Source: Anditalea andensis (GTDB lineage Bacteria > Bacteroidota > Bacteroidia > Cytophagales > Cyclobacteriaceae). From it: a stretch of 64,000 nucleotides of DNA. Below, in pieces: positions 55,249 through 64,000 of this stretch (its first letter is position 1; each line of letters opens with the position of its first letter). A program made the translations under genes and the position numbers. The stretch lies in contig NZ_JMIH01000021.1 in assembly GCF_000714815.1 (NCBI RefSeq), positions 175,232 through 239,231 on the forward strand, read 5' to 3'. The notes beneath the pieces are model-generated. The model was not told where the DNA came from. It saw nothing but the letters and a program-made list of their open reading frames with translations, and did no database searches.

Positions 55249-57777
55249 CTACTGACCGACCAAAAATAGGGCATTGGCCATTATTAATTTTCCATTTTGC
55301 CAGAAGTTTCGGAAGCTTGGATTGTCCACCATATAAATGACCTGTCCTTTACCTAAGGTATCTACTCCAAAGATTAAGGATTGAGCCATCATTGGTTTTA
55401 CCTGATATCCGATGAAACCTGTTCTATAGTTGTCAGACGTAGGTATTATTCCCACATTCTGGCCATTCATTAGATAGGCGTACCTGTTATTATTATTCTT
55501 TAAGGTATAATAATTTTCATTCATCCCATAAGCCAAAGGATGGGTGGTATCTAGTTTGACTTGATAGATGGCTCCGGCTACATTGGTAGATATATTTCGT
55601 CTTTCTTCTTGTTGAAAAGGAGAAGTCTGGGCTGCTTTTGCCATATCTTCATTTTGTTTTTCCTGTGCTTTTTTTTCTTCTTCATTGCTATATGCCTTTA
55701 AGGCATAACCCTCCTTTTCATTGAACAGGCTAAGGGCACTTTCCATAGCGATGAGCTTGCCCCCTGCCCTCACCCATTCCTGCAATTTTTTATTCGTTGC
55801 ATCAGTAAGTGAGTTATAATTACCAGCAGGCAATATGATCACGTTATAGTCCTGAAGATCTATCTGTGTTAGTTGGTCTTTTTCAAAAATACTCAAAGGA
55901 TAATCCAGCTCTTGTTCCATAAAATGCCATATTTCGCCAAAGTTCAGTGAAGATATACCCTGACCACCGACCAAAGCGACTTTTGGTGGTTTAATATAAT
56001 GGACATCGGGTGAACCAAAATCTTTACCTTTGTCTACAAATGCGGTTTGTGCTGCTTTTAAACCTATTTTGTGCTTATTGGCCAATGCGATCACTTTAGC
56101 ATCAAAGTCAACTATGTTTTCATTGCCTCTTCTGGTAATCAAAATTGAACCTGATGGATATTTTTCATTTCCAAATTCAAATGGATATGCAGCATATCTT
56201 ACCCGAATTTTATCATTCAGCAAAGCAGATAAATAGGCGGCATGGTTAGTATTGCTCCAGGGAGCTATATAAGCCAGTGGCTTACCTTCTATCTTATTTT
56301 CTTCAAAAGGTTTTCTGATATATATTCCAGCTGGCTCTACATTACTTTCCATGGCATATGCCTGTACGCCATAAGCATAAGGTAATGCCCAGCTGGTGAT
56401 GTCATAGGTGATGCTATCTGCTAGTATGGGACTGGGCTCAAACAATATTTGGGCTAGTACAGACTTAGGCTGTGAAGCACTGATGATGATATCTTTTTCA
56501 TCTGTAGAAAATGAAGCTGTTTTGCCTGATTGATAATCAAAGCCCCTTAAATTGGTCTTTTTAGCTGCTGCACCATATTGAATGCCATTTTTATCCAACA
56601 GGTCTAAAAGGCTTTCCAAGTTTCCGTGCCCCTCAGCATTTTTTATCACGAAGCTTTTATAATTACCCCGAGGTGCCTGTCGGTTGTCTTTGAAGTAATT
56701 TGTAAATTCCTTTAATAAGTTATCCACATTTTTGGATGTTACTTCAGTAATCGCTAGGCCTGTAGTATGGTGGTGGGCTATTCTGTCTTTGAGTGTAAGG
56801 GTATCGCCCTCTGCAGTAAGGACACCTATGCCAGCTCTTCCTGATCCACCCTGCTCTATGGTCATGCCTATAGCGCCATTATACATAGGCCAACTATCTC
56901 CATAGCTTGGATACAGTAAATCAAAGCGTTCTTTGGTGAAGTAGAACCAGTTTTCCTGATCAAAATATTTGGCAATGTTACGTCCTACGAGATTTTGAAA
57001 TTCATGCTGATATGGGGTCAACTGTTTATGTAATGGCTCAGCCGCCGGTGGAAAATAATAAGGAGAGTCTATGCCCTGCTCATGAAAATCAGTATGTACC
57101 TGCGGCATCCACTGATTATAGACCTTTATTCTTGCTTCCGATTCTTTTTGCGTTTGCCATGCCCAGTCCCTGTTGAGGTCAAAGAGGTAATGATTAGGCC
57201 TTCCTCCCGGCCATGGCTCATTGTGTTCCATTGATTGCCTGTCAGGTTGCATCCTGGTGTTCATTTTTTGATTATACCACATGGCATAACGGTCCCTTCC
57301 GTCAGGATTAATACACGGATCCAATATGACCATGGTATTTTCCAGCCAGACCTTAGTGTTGTGATTATCCGGATTTATTAGCTCCCATAGCGTCCACATA
57401 GATGCTTCTGAGGAAACTGCCTCATTTCCGTGAACATTATAACTCATCCAGTTGATTGCTATGTTATTGGCAGGGGAGCCATCTAAATATCCGGTTCTCT
57501 TTAAATTATCTTCTCTTATTTGATTTATATTTTCTATATTGGTTTGGGAGGAGACAAATGCCAATACCAATGGCCTGAGTTCATATGATTCTCCATATTG
57601 TTCTAACACTACATTTCGGTTATTTTGTGCCACATGTTCAAAATAAGCTACTATTTTGTGATGTGGTGTGAAGCGATCTCCCAACTCGTATCCTAAAAAT
57701 TCGGCTGGACTTTTAGTCTGTCCCTGAACATGTACTATAAAAGATAATAGAAGTATGGAAAGCAATAATTTTTTCAT
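55249..57777 (-). CDS. M14-type zinc carboxypeptidase-like protein with C-terminal amidotransferase-like domain
   Basis: 842 residues from the ATG at 57777 (an in-frame upstream ATG at 57837 places 20 more residues in front of the signal). The signal peptide ends VQGQT. The M14 zinc ligands appear in HGNEAVS near residue 117 and HTDFHEQ near 220, with a candidate catalytic Glu in TIEQGG. A later region (about 590-690, IILPAGNYNSL and RAGGKLIAMESALSL) resembles a class I glutamine-amidotransferase-like fold without its Cys. Secreted peptidases of this kind are typical of Bacteroidota. The substrate is unknown. Confidence 0.85.
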   Translation of the reverse strand: MKKLLLSILLLSFIVHVQGQTKSPAEFLGYELGDRFTPHHKIVAYFEHVAQNNRNVVLEQYGESYELRPLVLAFVSSQTNIENINQIREDNLKRTGYLDGSPANNIAINWMSYNVHGNEAVSSEASMWTLWELINPDNHNTKVWLENTMVILDPCINPDGRDRYAMWYNQKMNTRMQPDRQSMEHNEPWPGGRPNHYLFDLNRDWAWQTQKESEARIKVYNQWMPQVHTDFHEQGIDSPYYFPPAAEPLHKQLTPYQHEFQNLVGRNIAKYFDQENWFYFTKERFDLLYPSYGDSWPMYNGAIGMTIEQGGSGRAGIGVLTAEGDTLTLKDRIAHHHTTGLAITEVTSKNVDNLLKEFTNYFKDNRQAPRGNYKSFVIKNAEGHGNLESLLDLLDKNGIQYGAAAKKTNLRGFDYQSGKTASFSTDEKDIIISASQPKSVLAQILFEPSPILADSITYDITSWALPYAYGVQAYAMESNVEPAGIYIRKPFEENKIEGKPLAYIAPWSNTNHAAYLSALLNDKIRVRYAAYPFEFGNEKYPSGSILITRRGNENIVDFDAKVIALANKHKIGLKAAQTAFVDKGKDFGSPDVHYIKPPKVALVGGQGISSLNFGEIWHFMEQELDYPLSIFEKDQLTQIDLQDYNVIILPAGNYNSLTDATNKKLQEWVRAGGKLIAMESALSLFNEKEGYALKAYSNEEEKKAQEKQNEDMAKAAQTSPFQQEERRNISTNVAGAIYQVKLDTTHPLAYGMNENYYTLKNNNNRYAYLMNGQNVGIIPTSDNYRTGFIGYQVKPMMAQSLIFGVDTLGKGQVIYMVDNPSFRNFWQNGKLIMANALFLVGQ

Positions 57778-57958
57778 GAAGCATTCAAATTTGCCTGTAA
57801 AGGGCTGTATGTAATATGGTGAGGAATATTGTGGCACAAGATAAATGCTTTCTACATTTCAATCAAACCGTTAATCATTATTAATTTATAAAAATGGTAT
57901 GCCGATAAACATGCTGCCAGTTTGATAGTTAATAAGTTCATCACCTGTCAAATTTAAA

Positions 57959-59467
57959 ATGAAGAACATTTGTATAGTAGGAGGAGGAGCCTGTGGAGTG
58001 GCTGCTTTTATCGAACTTTTTATCCAAATCACCACACAAGACTTAAAAGATAAGGTGGCAATCCAGATCATCGAAAAATCCTCTAAGGCCGGCTATGGAC
58101 TGGCTTTCGGTTCAGAGGAAAAAGGACATCTGCTTAATACACAGTCAGAACTGATGGGGATATATTCTAGGGAGGTCAATCATTTTACAGAATGGCTAAG
58201 TGAAAATGCTGATAAGGCACGAGGTAAAGTAGAAGATACCGGAGATATAGAGTCTGCTTATACTTCCAGGATTATGTATGGAGATTATCTTTATGAACAG
58301 TTTACCTACTATTTAAATAAGGCTAAGGTCTTAGGGATTGAGGCTAATTTGGTATGTGATGAAGCCTATGATGTAGATTATGAAGATAATAAATTTATAG
58401 TTTCTCTTCAGCATGGAGATCCTATCAAATGTGATTATATCATCTTGGCACTGGGAAATCCTGAAGCGACCAATTTTAAATCATTTGAAAAATATCCACA
58501 ATTTTTAAATACACCCTGGCCTTCCCATAAAGTATTGGAATTGGTAGATCCTGAAGATCATGTCGGGATATTAGGTTCAAGTCTAAGTGGCATAGATACT
58601 ATCATGACCCTTGTAGATAATGGCCATAAAGGAAAAATAAGCTGTTTTTCTATAGAAGGACTATTACCTCGAGTACAGCCTGTTCATAATAAGGATATAG
58701 AAAGGGAAATACTCACCCTCAATAATGTTCATAAGATAAAAAGAGAGCATTTCCGGGCTCCAAGAGTCACTGAAATTTTCCGGCTTTTCATGCAAGAGGT
58801 CGAAAAGCAATATGGAAAACGATTAGACTGGAAAAAGCTGGATAGAATGGGCGGTGATCCATATGACTTCCTCAAAGAAGATATAGCAGCAGCAGAAAAG
58901 GGAGGTGATCCGTTATTAAACGTCGCTTATTCATTAAGATACGATGCTGCCACGCTGTGGAGTTGGCTTACCAGAGATCAAAAGAACCTATTCAAAAAAT
59001 GGTTAGGTCCGCAGTGGACGATCAATAGGCATGGAATGCCTTTGGCCAACGCTAAAAAATTATTGCCACTATTTGAATCTGGGACTCTCAATGTTTTTGC
59101 AGAAGTAGGTGAAATCAATAATGATGGGGTTGGATTTCAGGTAAGTTATGGATCAGATAATATCCAAAATGTGGATAAATTAATCAACGCTACCGGCAGT
59201 CCTTCTAAACTTGAAGCCATGGACTGCACCCTGACTTCCAATTTGGTAAAAAAGGGTCTGATAAGACCTTATGAAGGAGGCGGAGCACTTATAAACGAAC
59301 TGACCATGGAGTCTTTAAACTCAAAATCTATCAATGGTATATATGCTACAGGCCATATGGTGAATGGCATGCTGCTCGACGTAAATGCTGTCTGGTATAA
59401 TGTGAGATCAATCTCTTCTCTTACCAAAGACATCATTTTTAAAGTGAGGTATGGAGAAGATTCTTGA
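57959..59467 (+). CDS. FAD/NAD(P)-binding protein (COG4529/YdhS-like)
   Basis: 502 residues. The N-terminal dinucleotide-binding motif IVGGGACGVAAF is followed by a further glycine-rich motif (GILGSSLSGIDTI, about 205) and ends with a LLDVNAVW-type segment. These are the features of the large YdhS/HemY-like flavoprotein family of unknown substrate. It overlaps the start of the transporter gene by 17 bp, an arrangement suggesting a joint task, which I cannot name. Confidence 0.8.
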   Translation: MKNICIVGGGACGVAAFIELFIQITTQDLKDKVAIQIIEKSSKAGYGLAFGSEEKGHLLNTQSELMGIYSREVNHFTEWLSENADKARGKVEDTGDIESAYTSRIMYGDYLYEQFTYYLNKAKVLGIEANLVCDEAYDVDYEDNKFIVSLQHGDPIKCDYIILALGNPEATNFKSFEKYPQFLNTPWPSHKVLELVDPEDHVGILGSSLSGIDTIMTLVDNGHKGKISCFSIEGLLPRVQPVHNKDIEREILTLNNVHKIKREHFRAPRVTEIFRLFMQEVEKQYGKRLDWKKLDRMGGDPYDFLKEDIAAAEKGGDPLLNVAYSLRYDAATLWSWLTRDQKNLFKKWLGPQWTINRHGMPLANAKKLLPLFESGTLNVFAEVGEINNDGVGFQVSYGSDNIQNVDKLINATGSPSKLEAMDCTLTSNLVKKGLIRPYEGGGALINELTMESLNSKSINGIYATGHMVNGMLLDVNAVWYNVRSISSLTKDIIFKVRYGEDS

Positions 59468-60362
59468 GTTTTTAGGTCAGATCGGTCCTTATTTGCTGTT
59501 TATCCCTATAGGGGCATGGGTAGATAAAAAGGGCTGGATAAAAAAAGATTGGATAACTTCACCCCTCATTTATATATTAATGCCGATCCTCGTCATTAAT
59601 CATATATTGGAGGCTGAAGCATCCACAATAATCATTTTGCCAGTGATGTCATTCAGTCTGGCTGCCATGATGAATCTCCCTGCATTGTTGGCGAATAAAA
59701 CTTTCGCAAAGGACAAAAATCCATACCTGGTTTCCAGTTCTTTTGCCTTTTTTAATGTTGCGTTTTTTGGGATTCCGACTGTTTTGGCGTTATATGGTCA
59801 AGGAGGAGTCACTACTTTGATTACCATATATGTTGGGACGGCCCTATATGGTGATGTGATTGGCTATTATCAGGTAAGTAAAACAAAAAATGGAACCAAA
59901 GATTCATTATTAAAAATAATAAAAGTTCCTTTTTTATATGCTTTTGGTTTAGCAGTAGTCTTAAAGATTTTTGAAGTGGAGCTACCCGGTGAAGCAGAGC
60001 CTGTTACAGATGTTTTTAGCTATATCGTTTCGGCTGCTGGGATGCTGATCATCGGAATGAACATCAGTGATTTAAAAATAAAGGGTTTGGATTGGGCTTA
60101 TCTATGGAAATTCATGGGGCTTAGATCCCTTTCTGCCATTTTTATAATGGGCATTATCATGACCGTAGAATATTTATGGTTAGATGAAATAGACAGCGAA
60201 AGCCGAGAAATAATGGCATTGATACCACTATTTCCTGTGGCAGCAAATGTCACGGTATTTGCCTCCTTTCTTGGGTCAGAAGAAGAGGAGTCAGCATTAT
60301 TGATCTTGTTATCCATGGCTATCAGTTTGGTACTGATCCCTATCGTTATCCAGTTTTTTTAA
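59451..60362 (+). CDS. AEC-family transporter (auxin efflux carrier-like)
   Basis: 303 residues with about ten membrane segments. The arrangement, with a NVAFFGIPTVLALYGQGG segment in the first half and an FPVAANVTVFASFLG segment in the second, fits AEC transporters, a family that moves small carboxylates or related molecules. It overlaps the flavoprotein gene by 17 bp. The substrate is unknown. It converges with the PspC gene, 2 bp from its end. Confidence 0.85.
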   Translation: MEKILEFLGQIGPYLLFIPIGAWVDKKGWIKKDWITSPLIYILMPILVINHILEAEASTIIILPVMSFSLAAMMNLPALLANKTFAKDKNPYLVSSSFAFFNVAFFGIPTVLALYGQGGVTTLITIYVGTALYGDVIGYYQVSKTKNGTKDSLLKIIKVPFLYAFGLAVVLKIFEVELPGEAEPVTDVFSYIVSAAGMLIIGMNISDLKIKGLDWAYLWKFMGLRSLSAIFIMGIIMTVEYLWLDEIDSESREIMALIPLFPVAANVTVFASFLGSEEEESALLILLSMAISLVLIPIVIQFF

Positions 60363-60364
60363 AG

Positions 60365-60565
60365 TTACAGATATAAGTGATCTTCGGGAAGAAATATCCA
60401 TAATATCACATATACCAATAGCCCGGGAAAGGCGGCACTGAATATAGAAATAAGCACATAGATTAATCGCATTTTGTTAGGAGAGATACCAAAATAATTG
60501 GCCAGTCCCCCACATACACCTGCTACCATTTTATTTCGTGAAGAACGTGTAAGTTTTTTATTCAT
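60365..60565 (-). CDS. PspC-domain small membrane protein
   Basis: 66 residues. The conserved PspC segment KLTRSSRNKMVAGVCGGLAN is at the N-terminus, followed by a single membrane segment (about 33-58) and an acidic end. PspC proteins belong to the envelope-stress phage-shock response in other bacteria; here no psp partners are adjacent. It lies 10 bp downstream of the DUF3365 gene, on the same strand, so the two may be co-transcribed. Confidence 0.9.
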   Translation of the reverse strand: MNKKLTRSSRNKMVAGVCGGLANYFGISPNKMRLIYVLISIFSAAFPGLLVYVILWIFLPEDHLYL

Positions 60566-60575
60566 AGTTTTATTT

Positions 60576-61241
60576 TTATAGTCTACTGATCACTTCTTTT
60601 CTTGGTATTCTTATAGCCCACATGCCCCGCAGCTCCCCTACTTTATGGCCTTTGGCTTTATCTTCGGGATACAATTGATCAATGGTATCTGCTACATCGG
60701 CCGGTACATCAGTGGATATATCTCCATGACAATTTAGGCATAACTGACCAGGGATAGTGATGGCCCTAGTATAGAGCAATACTTCCCCGTTCTGCAACTT
60801 CTGTATATTTGGTTCGCTGGCTATACCGGCTTCGTGGTTATATTCATATGCCCCAAGAAGGACTTCCTCATCAGCTTTGGGCTGATCTGCAGGATTCCGA
60901 AACCTGTTAGACACCCGTCTTATCTCTACCCCATAATCTGAACCCGTCGATTTTACGATTGGAAGTGCTTCTGCCTGGCAAAAATTCAGAGCACCCACTA
61001 AACCATTTTCTTCTATGGCATTTTGCAAAGTACTCATTAACTGCTCTTGCGCTTCATCACTGATTTCATTTCCCATAGCCAGCGCTTTTTCTACAATTTG
61101 GACTTCGCTTATTCTTTTGACCGCACTTTCCCGTTTGACATTGTCAAAAACCTCCCTGCTGACTCTTTCTTCAGTGTTACAGGAGAATAGGATAGGAAGG
61201 CAAAGTAGAAAGTAGGTATAGGAAATGGATTTCATGATCAT
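60576..61241 (-). CDS. DUF3365-domain lipoprotein with haem c motif
   Basis: 221 residues. The lipobox is ILFSC (Cys about 21). The mature part has the DUF3365/Tll0287-like body with a single CLNCH haem c motif near residue 167. Such proteins are thought to sense redox or ligands in the periplasm; no function is established. An alternative start at 61235 differs by two residues. The following PspC gene is on the same strand. Confidence 0.85.
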   Translation of the reverse strand: MIMKSISYTYFLLCLPILFSCNTEERVSREVFDNVKRESAVKRISEVQIVEKALAMGNEISDEAQEQLMSTLQNAIEENGLVGALNFCQAEALPIVKSTGSDYGVEIRRVSNRFRNPADQPKADEEVLLGAYEYNHEAGIASEPNIQKLQNGEVLLYTRAITIPGQLCLNCHGDISTDVPADVADTIDQLYPEDKAKGHKVGELRGMWAIRIPRKEVISRL

Positions 61242-61429
61242 GAATATTTATTGACATAAATATACCTTTAAAATGGAAGATGTAAAAATTTTGGTCCAGA
61301 CCACCTCCATTTGTTACCCTAGTTTTGAAGGCGATTTTATGTAGTTCTAATTTGAATTTAGGGTTAAAAAACACATCCTATAACCCCTATGATTATTCTA
61401 AGTAATAGTAGAGCACCAAGATAAGTTAA

Positions 61430-62048
61430 TCTGATGTCATAAAAATTTTTGGTACTTTTTCTATTTACGTGTGTGAATCCAATAAAGGCAAATCCGGTGA
61501 AAATGAGTACGGATTCCAAAAAGTGGAAGAAATAGTATCAATTCGTTTAAATTCATCAGAAGAAATAAACAAGGCTACCAGTTTATATCTTTTCAACTCG
61601 ATGCTTTATGTGTATGATACGGATAAAGACTATCAATTATCAAAATAAGTTCGTGTCTAGATCTCGAAATGCATTTTTATTGGATATAATAGAAGTTACA
61701 GAAGATAATTCCATTAGATTGACCAAAAGAATCCATCACTGGGGAACCACTTTTACAGCATCAAGTGGAAGAGTAGTCAGTGCAGCCATGAAGAAAGGAA
61801 ATAAATTTGGCTGCCTCGATGCAGCTATTTCCCAGGATCACATTTATATTTTGTTTTCAGGCAAAAGCGATTTGTAAGCGGACTCTCAGGACAGTAATAT
61901 TATATTTGTCCATGATTGGATCGGCAACCCTGTAAAATAAATGAATTTAGACCAGCAGATCAGCAAAATTGCAGTTAATCAATATGATCAGCCGCTCATA
62001 GGATTTATCAATTTCAGAATACCGATTTTCGTCAGATTTGATCTGTAG
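61430..62048 (+). pseudogene. Decayed BF3164-type (TolB-like propeller) lipoprotein gene
   Basis: Two reading frames together match the BF3164/TolB-like_6 pattern. The first frame gives KIFGTFSIYVCESNKG and, near 61583-61645, YLFNSMLYVYDTDKDY, and stops at 61646. The second frame continues from about 61640 with RNAFLLDIIEV, then DAAISQDHIYILFSGKSDL and a stop at 61875; the same frame resumes with NIIFVHDWIGNPVK, a stop at 61938, then MNLDQQISKIAVN up to the stop at 62046. 'IYVLYSG' and 'VFDWDGNPV' are hallmark strings of the family. At least one frameshift and two in-frame stops make it non-functional. The N-terminus is gone. Confidence 0.75.
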
Positions 62049-62195
62049 GCATTTCTGGGAAGTATCTCATTTTTTATAATTCCTGAAAAAACCATTAAGC
62101 GCTAAATGCCATCCTTAGTGGGCTGCAAAGAACCATGTTCTTCTTATTTTTCATTGTATATTAGATAGGGATCCCCTATTTCCCACTAATTTTCT

Positions 62196-62203
62196 TAATT
62201 TTG
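62196..62203 (+). promoter_or_regulatory. Candidate -7 element for prfA
   Basis: TAATTTTG fits the Bacteroidota -7 pattern TAnnTTTG and would start transcription near 62210, 17 nt before the ATG. No convincing -33 partner is visible. Confidence 0.35.
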
Positions 62204-62226
62204 CAAGCTATAAAAGGTAAAAATAT

Positions 62227-63303
62227 ATGCTTGATAAATTAGAAGCCATTAAAGAACGATTTGAAGAAGTGGGCCAACTGATCATACAGCCGGATGCCAT
62301 GTCTGATATGAGTAAGTATACCAAGCTGAGCAAAGAATATAAAGACCTGGAAAAGGTCGTAGAATTATATGATGAACTGAAACTGGTAATGGAAAACATA
62401 ACCAGTTCTAAAGAAATACTGGATAAAGAAAAGGATGCTGACTTCCGGGAAATGGCCAAACTGGAGATCGATGAGCTGAGAGAACGTCAGGAGGTACTGG
62501 AAAAGGACCTGAAACAGATGCTGATCCCCAAAGATCCCAATGATTCTAAGGACTGTATTCTGGAAATACGGGGCGGTGCCGGAGGTGATGAGGCCGCTAT
62601 ATTTGCCGGCGATCTTTTCAGAATGTATGAGCGTTTCTGTGAAAAGCAGGGCTGGAATTTAACGGTTCTTGATCTTACCTTTGGGTCTTCTGGAGGGTAT
62701 AAAGAAATAGTGAGTACGATATCAGGTGCTGATGTTTATGGCATGATGAAATATGAATCCGGTGTCCACAGGGTCCAAAGAGTGCCAGCTACCGAAACTC
62801 AGGGTAGGGTTCATACTTCGGCAGCATCTGTAGCAGTGCTTCCTGAAATGGATGATGTGGAGGTAAATATTGATATGAATGAAATCAGAAAAGACACCTT
62901 TTGTTCCTCAGGACCTGGCGGTCAGTCTGTAAACACCACCTATTCTGCCGTTCGGCTTACCCACTTACCTACGGGAATGATCGTCACCTGTCAGGATCAA
63001 AAATCCCAGATCAAAAACTTTGACAAAGCACTTAAGGTATTGCGTTCTAGATTATATGAAATAGAACTGGCTAAACATAACGAAAATGTAGGAGCACAAA
63101 GAAGATCAATGGTGGGCAGCGGAGACCGATCAGATAAGATCAGGACCTATAATTATTCACAAAGCCGTGTAACTGATCATAGGATCAACAAAACAGTATA
63201 TAATCTCCCTGATATAATGGAAGGCAACATAGAAGAGTTTATTTCTGCTTTAAGGTTTGCTGAAAATGCAGAAAAAATGAAAATGGGAGGAGTAGATCAA
63301 TAA
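62227..63303 (+). CDS. prfA: Peptide chain release factor 1
   Basis: 358 residues, the usual length. The stop-codon recognition tripeptide PxT is PAT at 187-189, and the catalytic GGQ motif is at 231-233. RF1 terminates translation at UAA and UAG. The methyltransferase gene prmC, often next to prfA, is not present here. A GNAT acetyltransferase gene follows after 119 bp. Confidence 0.97.
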   Translation: MLDKLEAIKERFEEVGQLIIQPDAMSDMSKYTKLSKEYKDLEKVVELYDELKLVMENITSSKEILDKEKDADFREMAKLEIDELRERQEVLEKDLKQMLIPKDPNDSKDCILEIRGGAGGDEAAIFAGDLFRMYERFCEKQGWNLTVLDLTFGSSGGYKEIVSTISGADVYGMMKYESGVHRVQRVPATETQGRVHTSAASVAVLPEMDDVEVNIDMNEIRKDTFCSSGPGGQSVNTTYSAVRLTHLPTGMIVTCQDQKSQIKNFDKALKVLRSRLYEIELAKHNENVGAQRRSMVGSGDRSDKIRTYNYSQSRVTDHRINKTVYNLPDIMEGNIEEFISALRFAENAEKMKMGGVDQ

Positions 63304-63422
63304 TCAATAGTATAGGTGGAGTTAGTTTTTCCTTTAATAACCGGAAGTTTAATATGTATTATTATGCCTTTCCGTTATTTTTATAGATCTTAGTAAACCA
63401 ACCTATTATTTAAAACAATCAT

Positions 63423-63947
63423 ATGACAATCAACGGAGACAATGGAATAACCCTTACTACATGGACGGATTCCCATTTCCATAAATTATATCCTCTGGCT
63501 AACAATCAAAATATAGCCAAAAACCTAAAAGACAGTTATCCGCAGCCCTATACCATTCATGATGCCCGCCACTGGATAGAATACAACCAGAAGTTTAATC
63601 CTCCCCAAAATCTGGCGATAGAACTGGATGGCCAGTTGGTGGGTGCCATCGGATGTGAACGAGGTAAAGATGAGCTTAGAACCAATATGGAGATTGGATT
63701 TTGGATAGGAGAAACTTATTGGGGTAAAGGTATAGCGACAGAAGCTGTAAAGATATTCACCACCTATCTATTCGAAAAATTTGATGTACAACGGCTCTAT
63801 GCCCAGATATATGATTTTAACATTCCTTCCATGCGGGTATTGGAGAAAGCTGGTTTCCAGGCTGAAGCCGTACTCAAAAATGCTTTCATCAAGCATGGTG
63901 AAATAGGAGATCTATTCCAATATGTGAGGTTGAGATCCGAATTGTAA
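63423..63947 (+). CDS. GNAT-family N-acetyltransferase (RimJ/RimL-like)
   Basis: 174 residues. The acetyl-CoA-binding motif A region is visible in EIGFWIGETYWGKGIATEAV (about 95-115), followed by the NIPSMRVLEKAGFQ segment typical of RimJ/RimL-type enzymes. The substrate, a protein N-terminus or small amine, is unknown. It lies downstream of prfA in the same direction. After it, 53 bp to the window edge hold nothing recognisable. Confidence 0.9.
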   Translation: MTINGDNGITLTTWTDSHFHKLYPLANNQNIAKNLKDSYPQPYTIHDARHWIEYNQKFNPPQNLAIELDGQLVGAIGCERGKDELRTNMEIGFWIGETYWGKGIATEAVKIFTTYLFEKFDVQRLYAQIYDFNIPSMRVLEKAGFQAEAVLKNAFIKHGEIGDLFQYVRLRSEL

Positions 63948-64000
63948 TGTACAATTTACTCCAATGCATTTGTTAATCATTACTTCAATAAAAAGGGAGG

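Noticed and set aside
1..64000. CRISPR arrays, prophage, complete insertion sequence or rRNA operon
   Set aside because: No regularly spaced repeats, phage structural genes, intact transposase or rRNA-like sequence was seen in reading both strands.

Overview
The window reads as chromosomal DNA of a gliding, low-GC member of the Bacteroidota, most likely a Cytophagales-type bacterium. The indicators are a SusC/SusD-type outer-membrane pair, a GldB-like gliding lipoprotein, a BF3164-type lipoprotein relic, a Ycf48-like propeller lipoprotein, many short lipoproteins, promoters of the TTG-N20-TAnnTTTG type and a near absence of Shine-Dalgarno sequences. No rRNA, prophage, CRISPR array or intact insertion sequence is visible.

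Layout. 0-3.5 kb: a small specialised-metabolism locus with a methyltransferase (cut by the window edge), a type III polyketide synthase, a UbiA-type prenyltransferase and a geranylgeranyl-reductase-like flavoprotein. 3.6-12.8 kb: a secreted zinc metalloprotease, a Fur-family regulator, small membrane proteins, a Ycf48-like lipoprotein, UvrA, and an ECF sigma factor with a small partner. 13.1-17.8 kb: nth, a class B asparagine synthetase and a glycosyltransferase in a tightly overlapping operon, facing gldB.

18.2-35.9 kb: a Wzx/Wzy-type exopolysaccharide or O-antigen locus. It runs from a radical SAM protein through a six-SLBB export protein, a chain-length protein, flippase, methyltransferases, glycosyltransferases, an epimerase, polymerase and acyltransferase to a polyprenyl-phosphate sugar-1-phosphate transferase. 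It ends in a decayed transposase and a 12-bp perfect hairpin. The asparagine synthetase upstream may belong functionally to this locus.

36.8-45.5 kb: tandem-UspA protein, 2H phosphoesterase, a SusC-SusD-lipoprotein operon without adjacent degradative enzymes, and two secreted proteins of unknown function. 45.5-50.7 kb: YjbQ, RadA and DNA polymerase I. 50.9-52.3 kb: two tandem paralogous small exported proteins with a coiled-coil and C-terminal membrane anchor, then a basic low-complexity lipoprotein. 52.3-64 kb: a membrane protein, an exported amidase, tRNA-Val(GAC), an M14 carboxypeptidase-like protein, a flavoprotein-transporter pair, PspC, a haem-c DUF3365 protein, a pseudogene of a BF3164-type lipoprotein, prfA and a GNAT acetyltransferase.

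Most of the window is ordinary core and surface-biogenesis content. The most interesting parts are the type III PKS/prenyltransferase locus, the tandem exported coiled-coil paralogues, and the orphan SusCD operon. None can be declared a new system from sequence alone.
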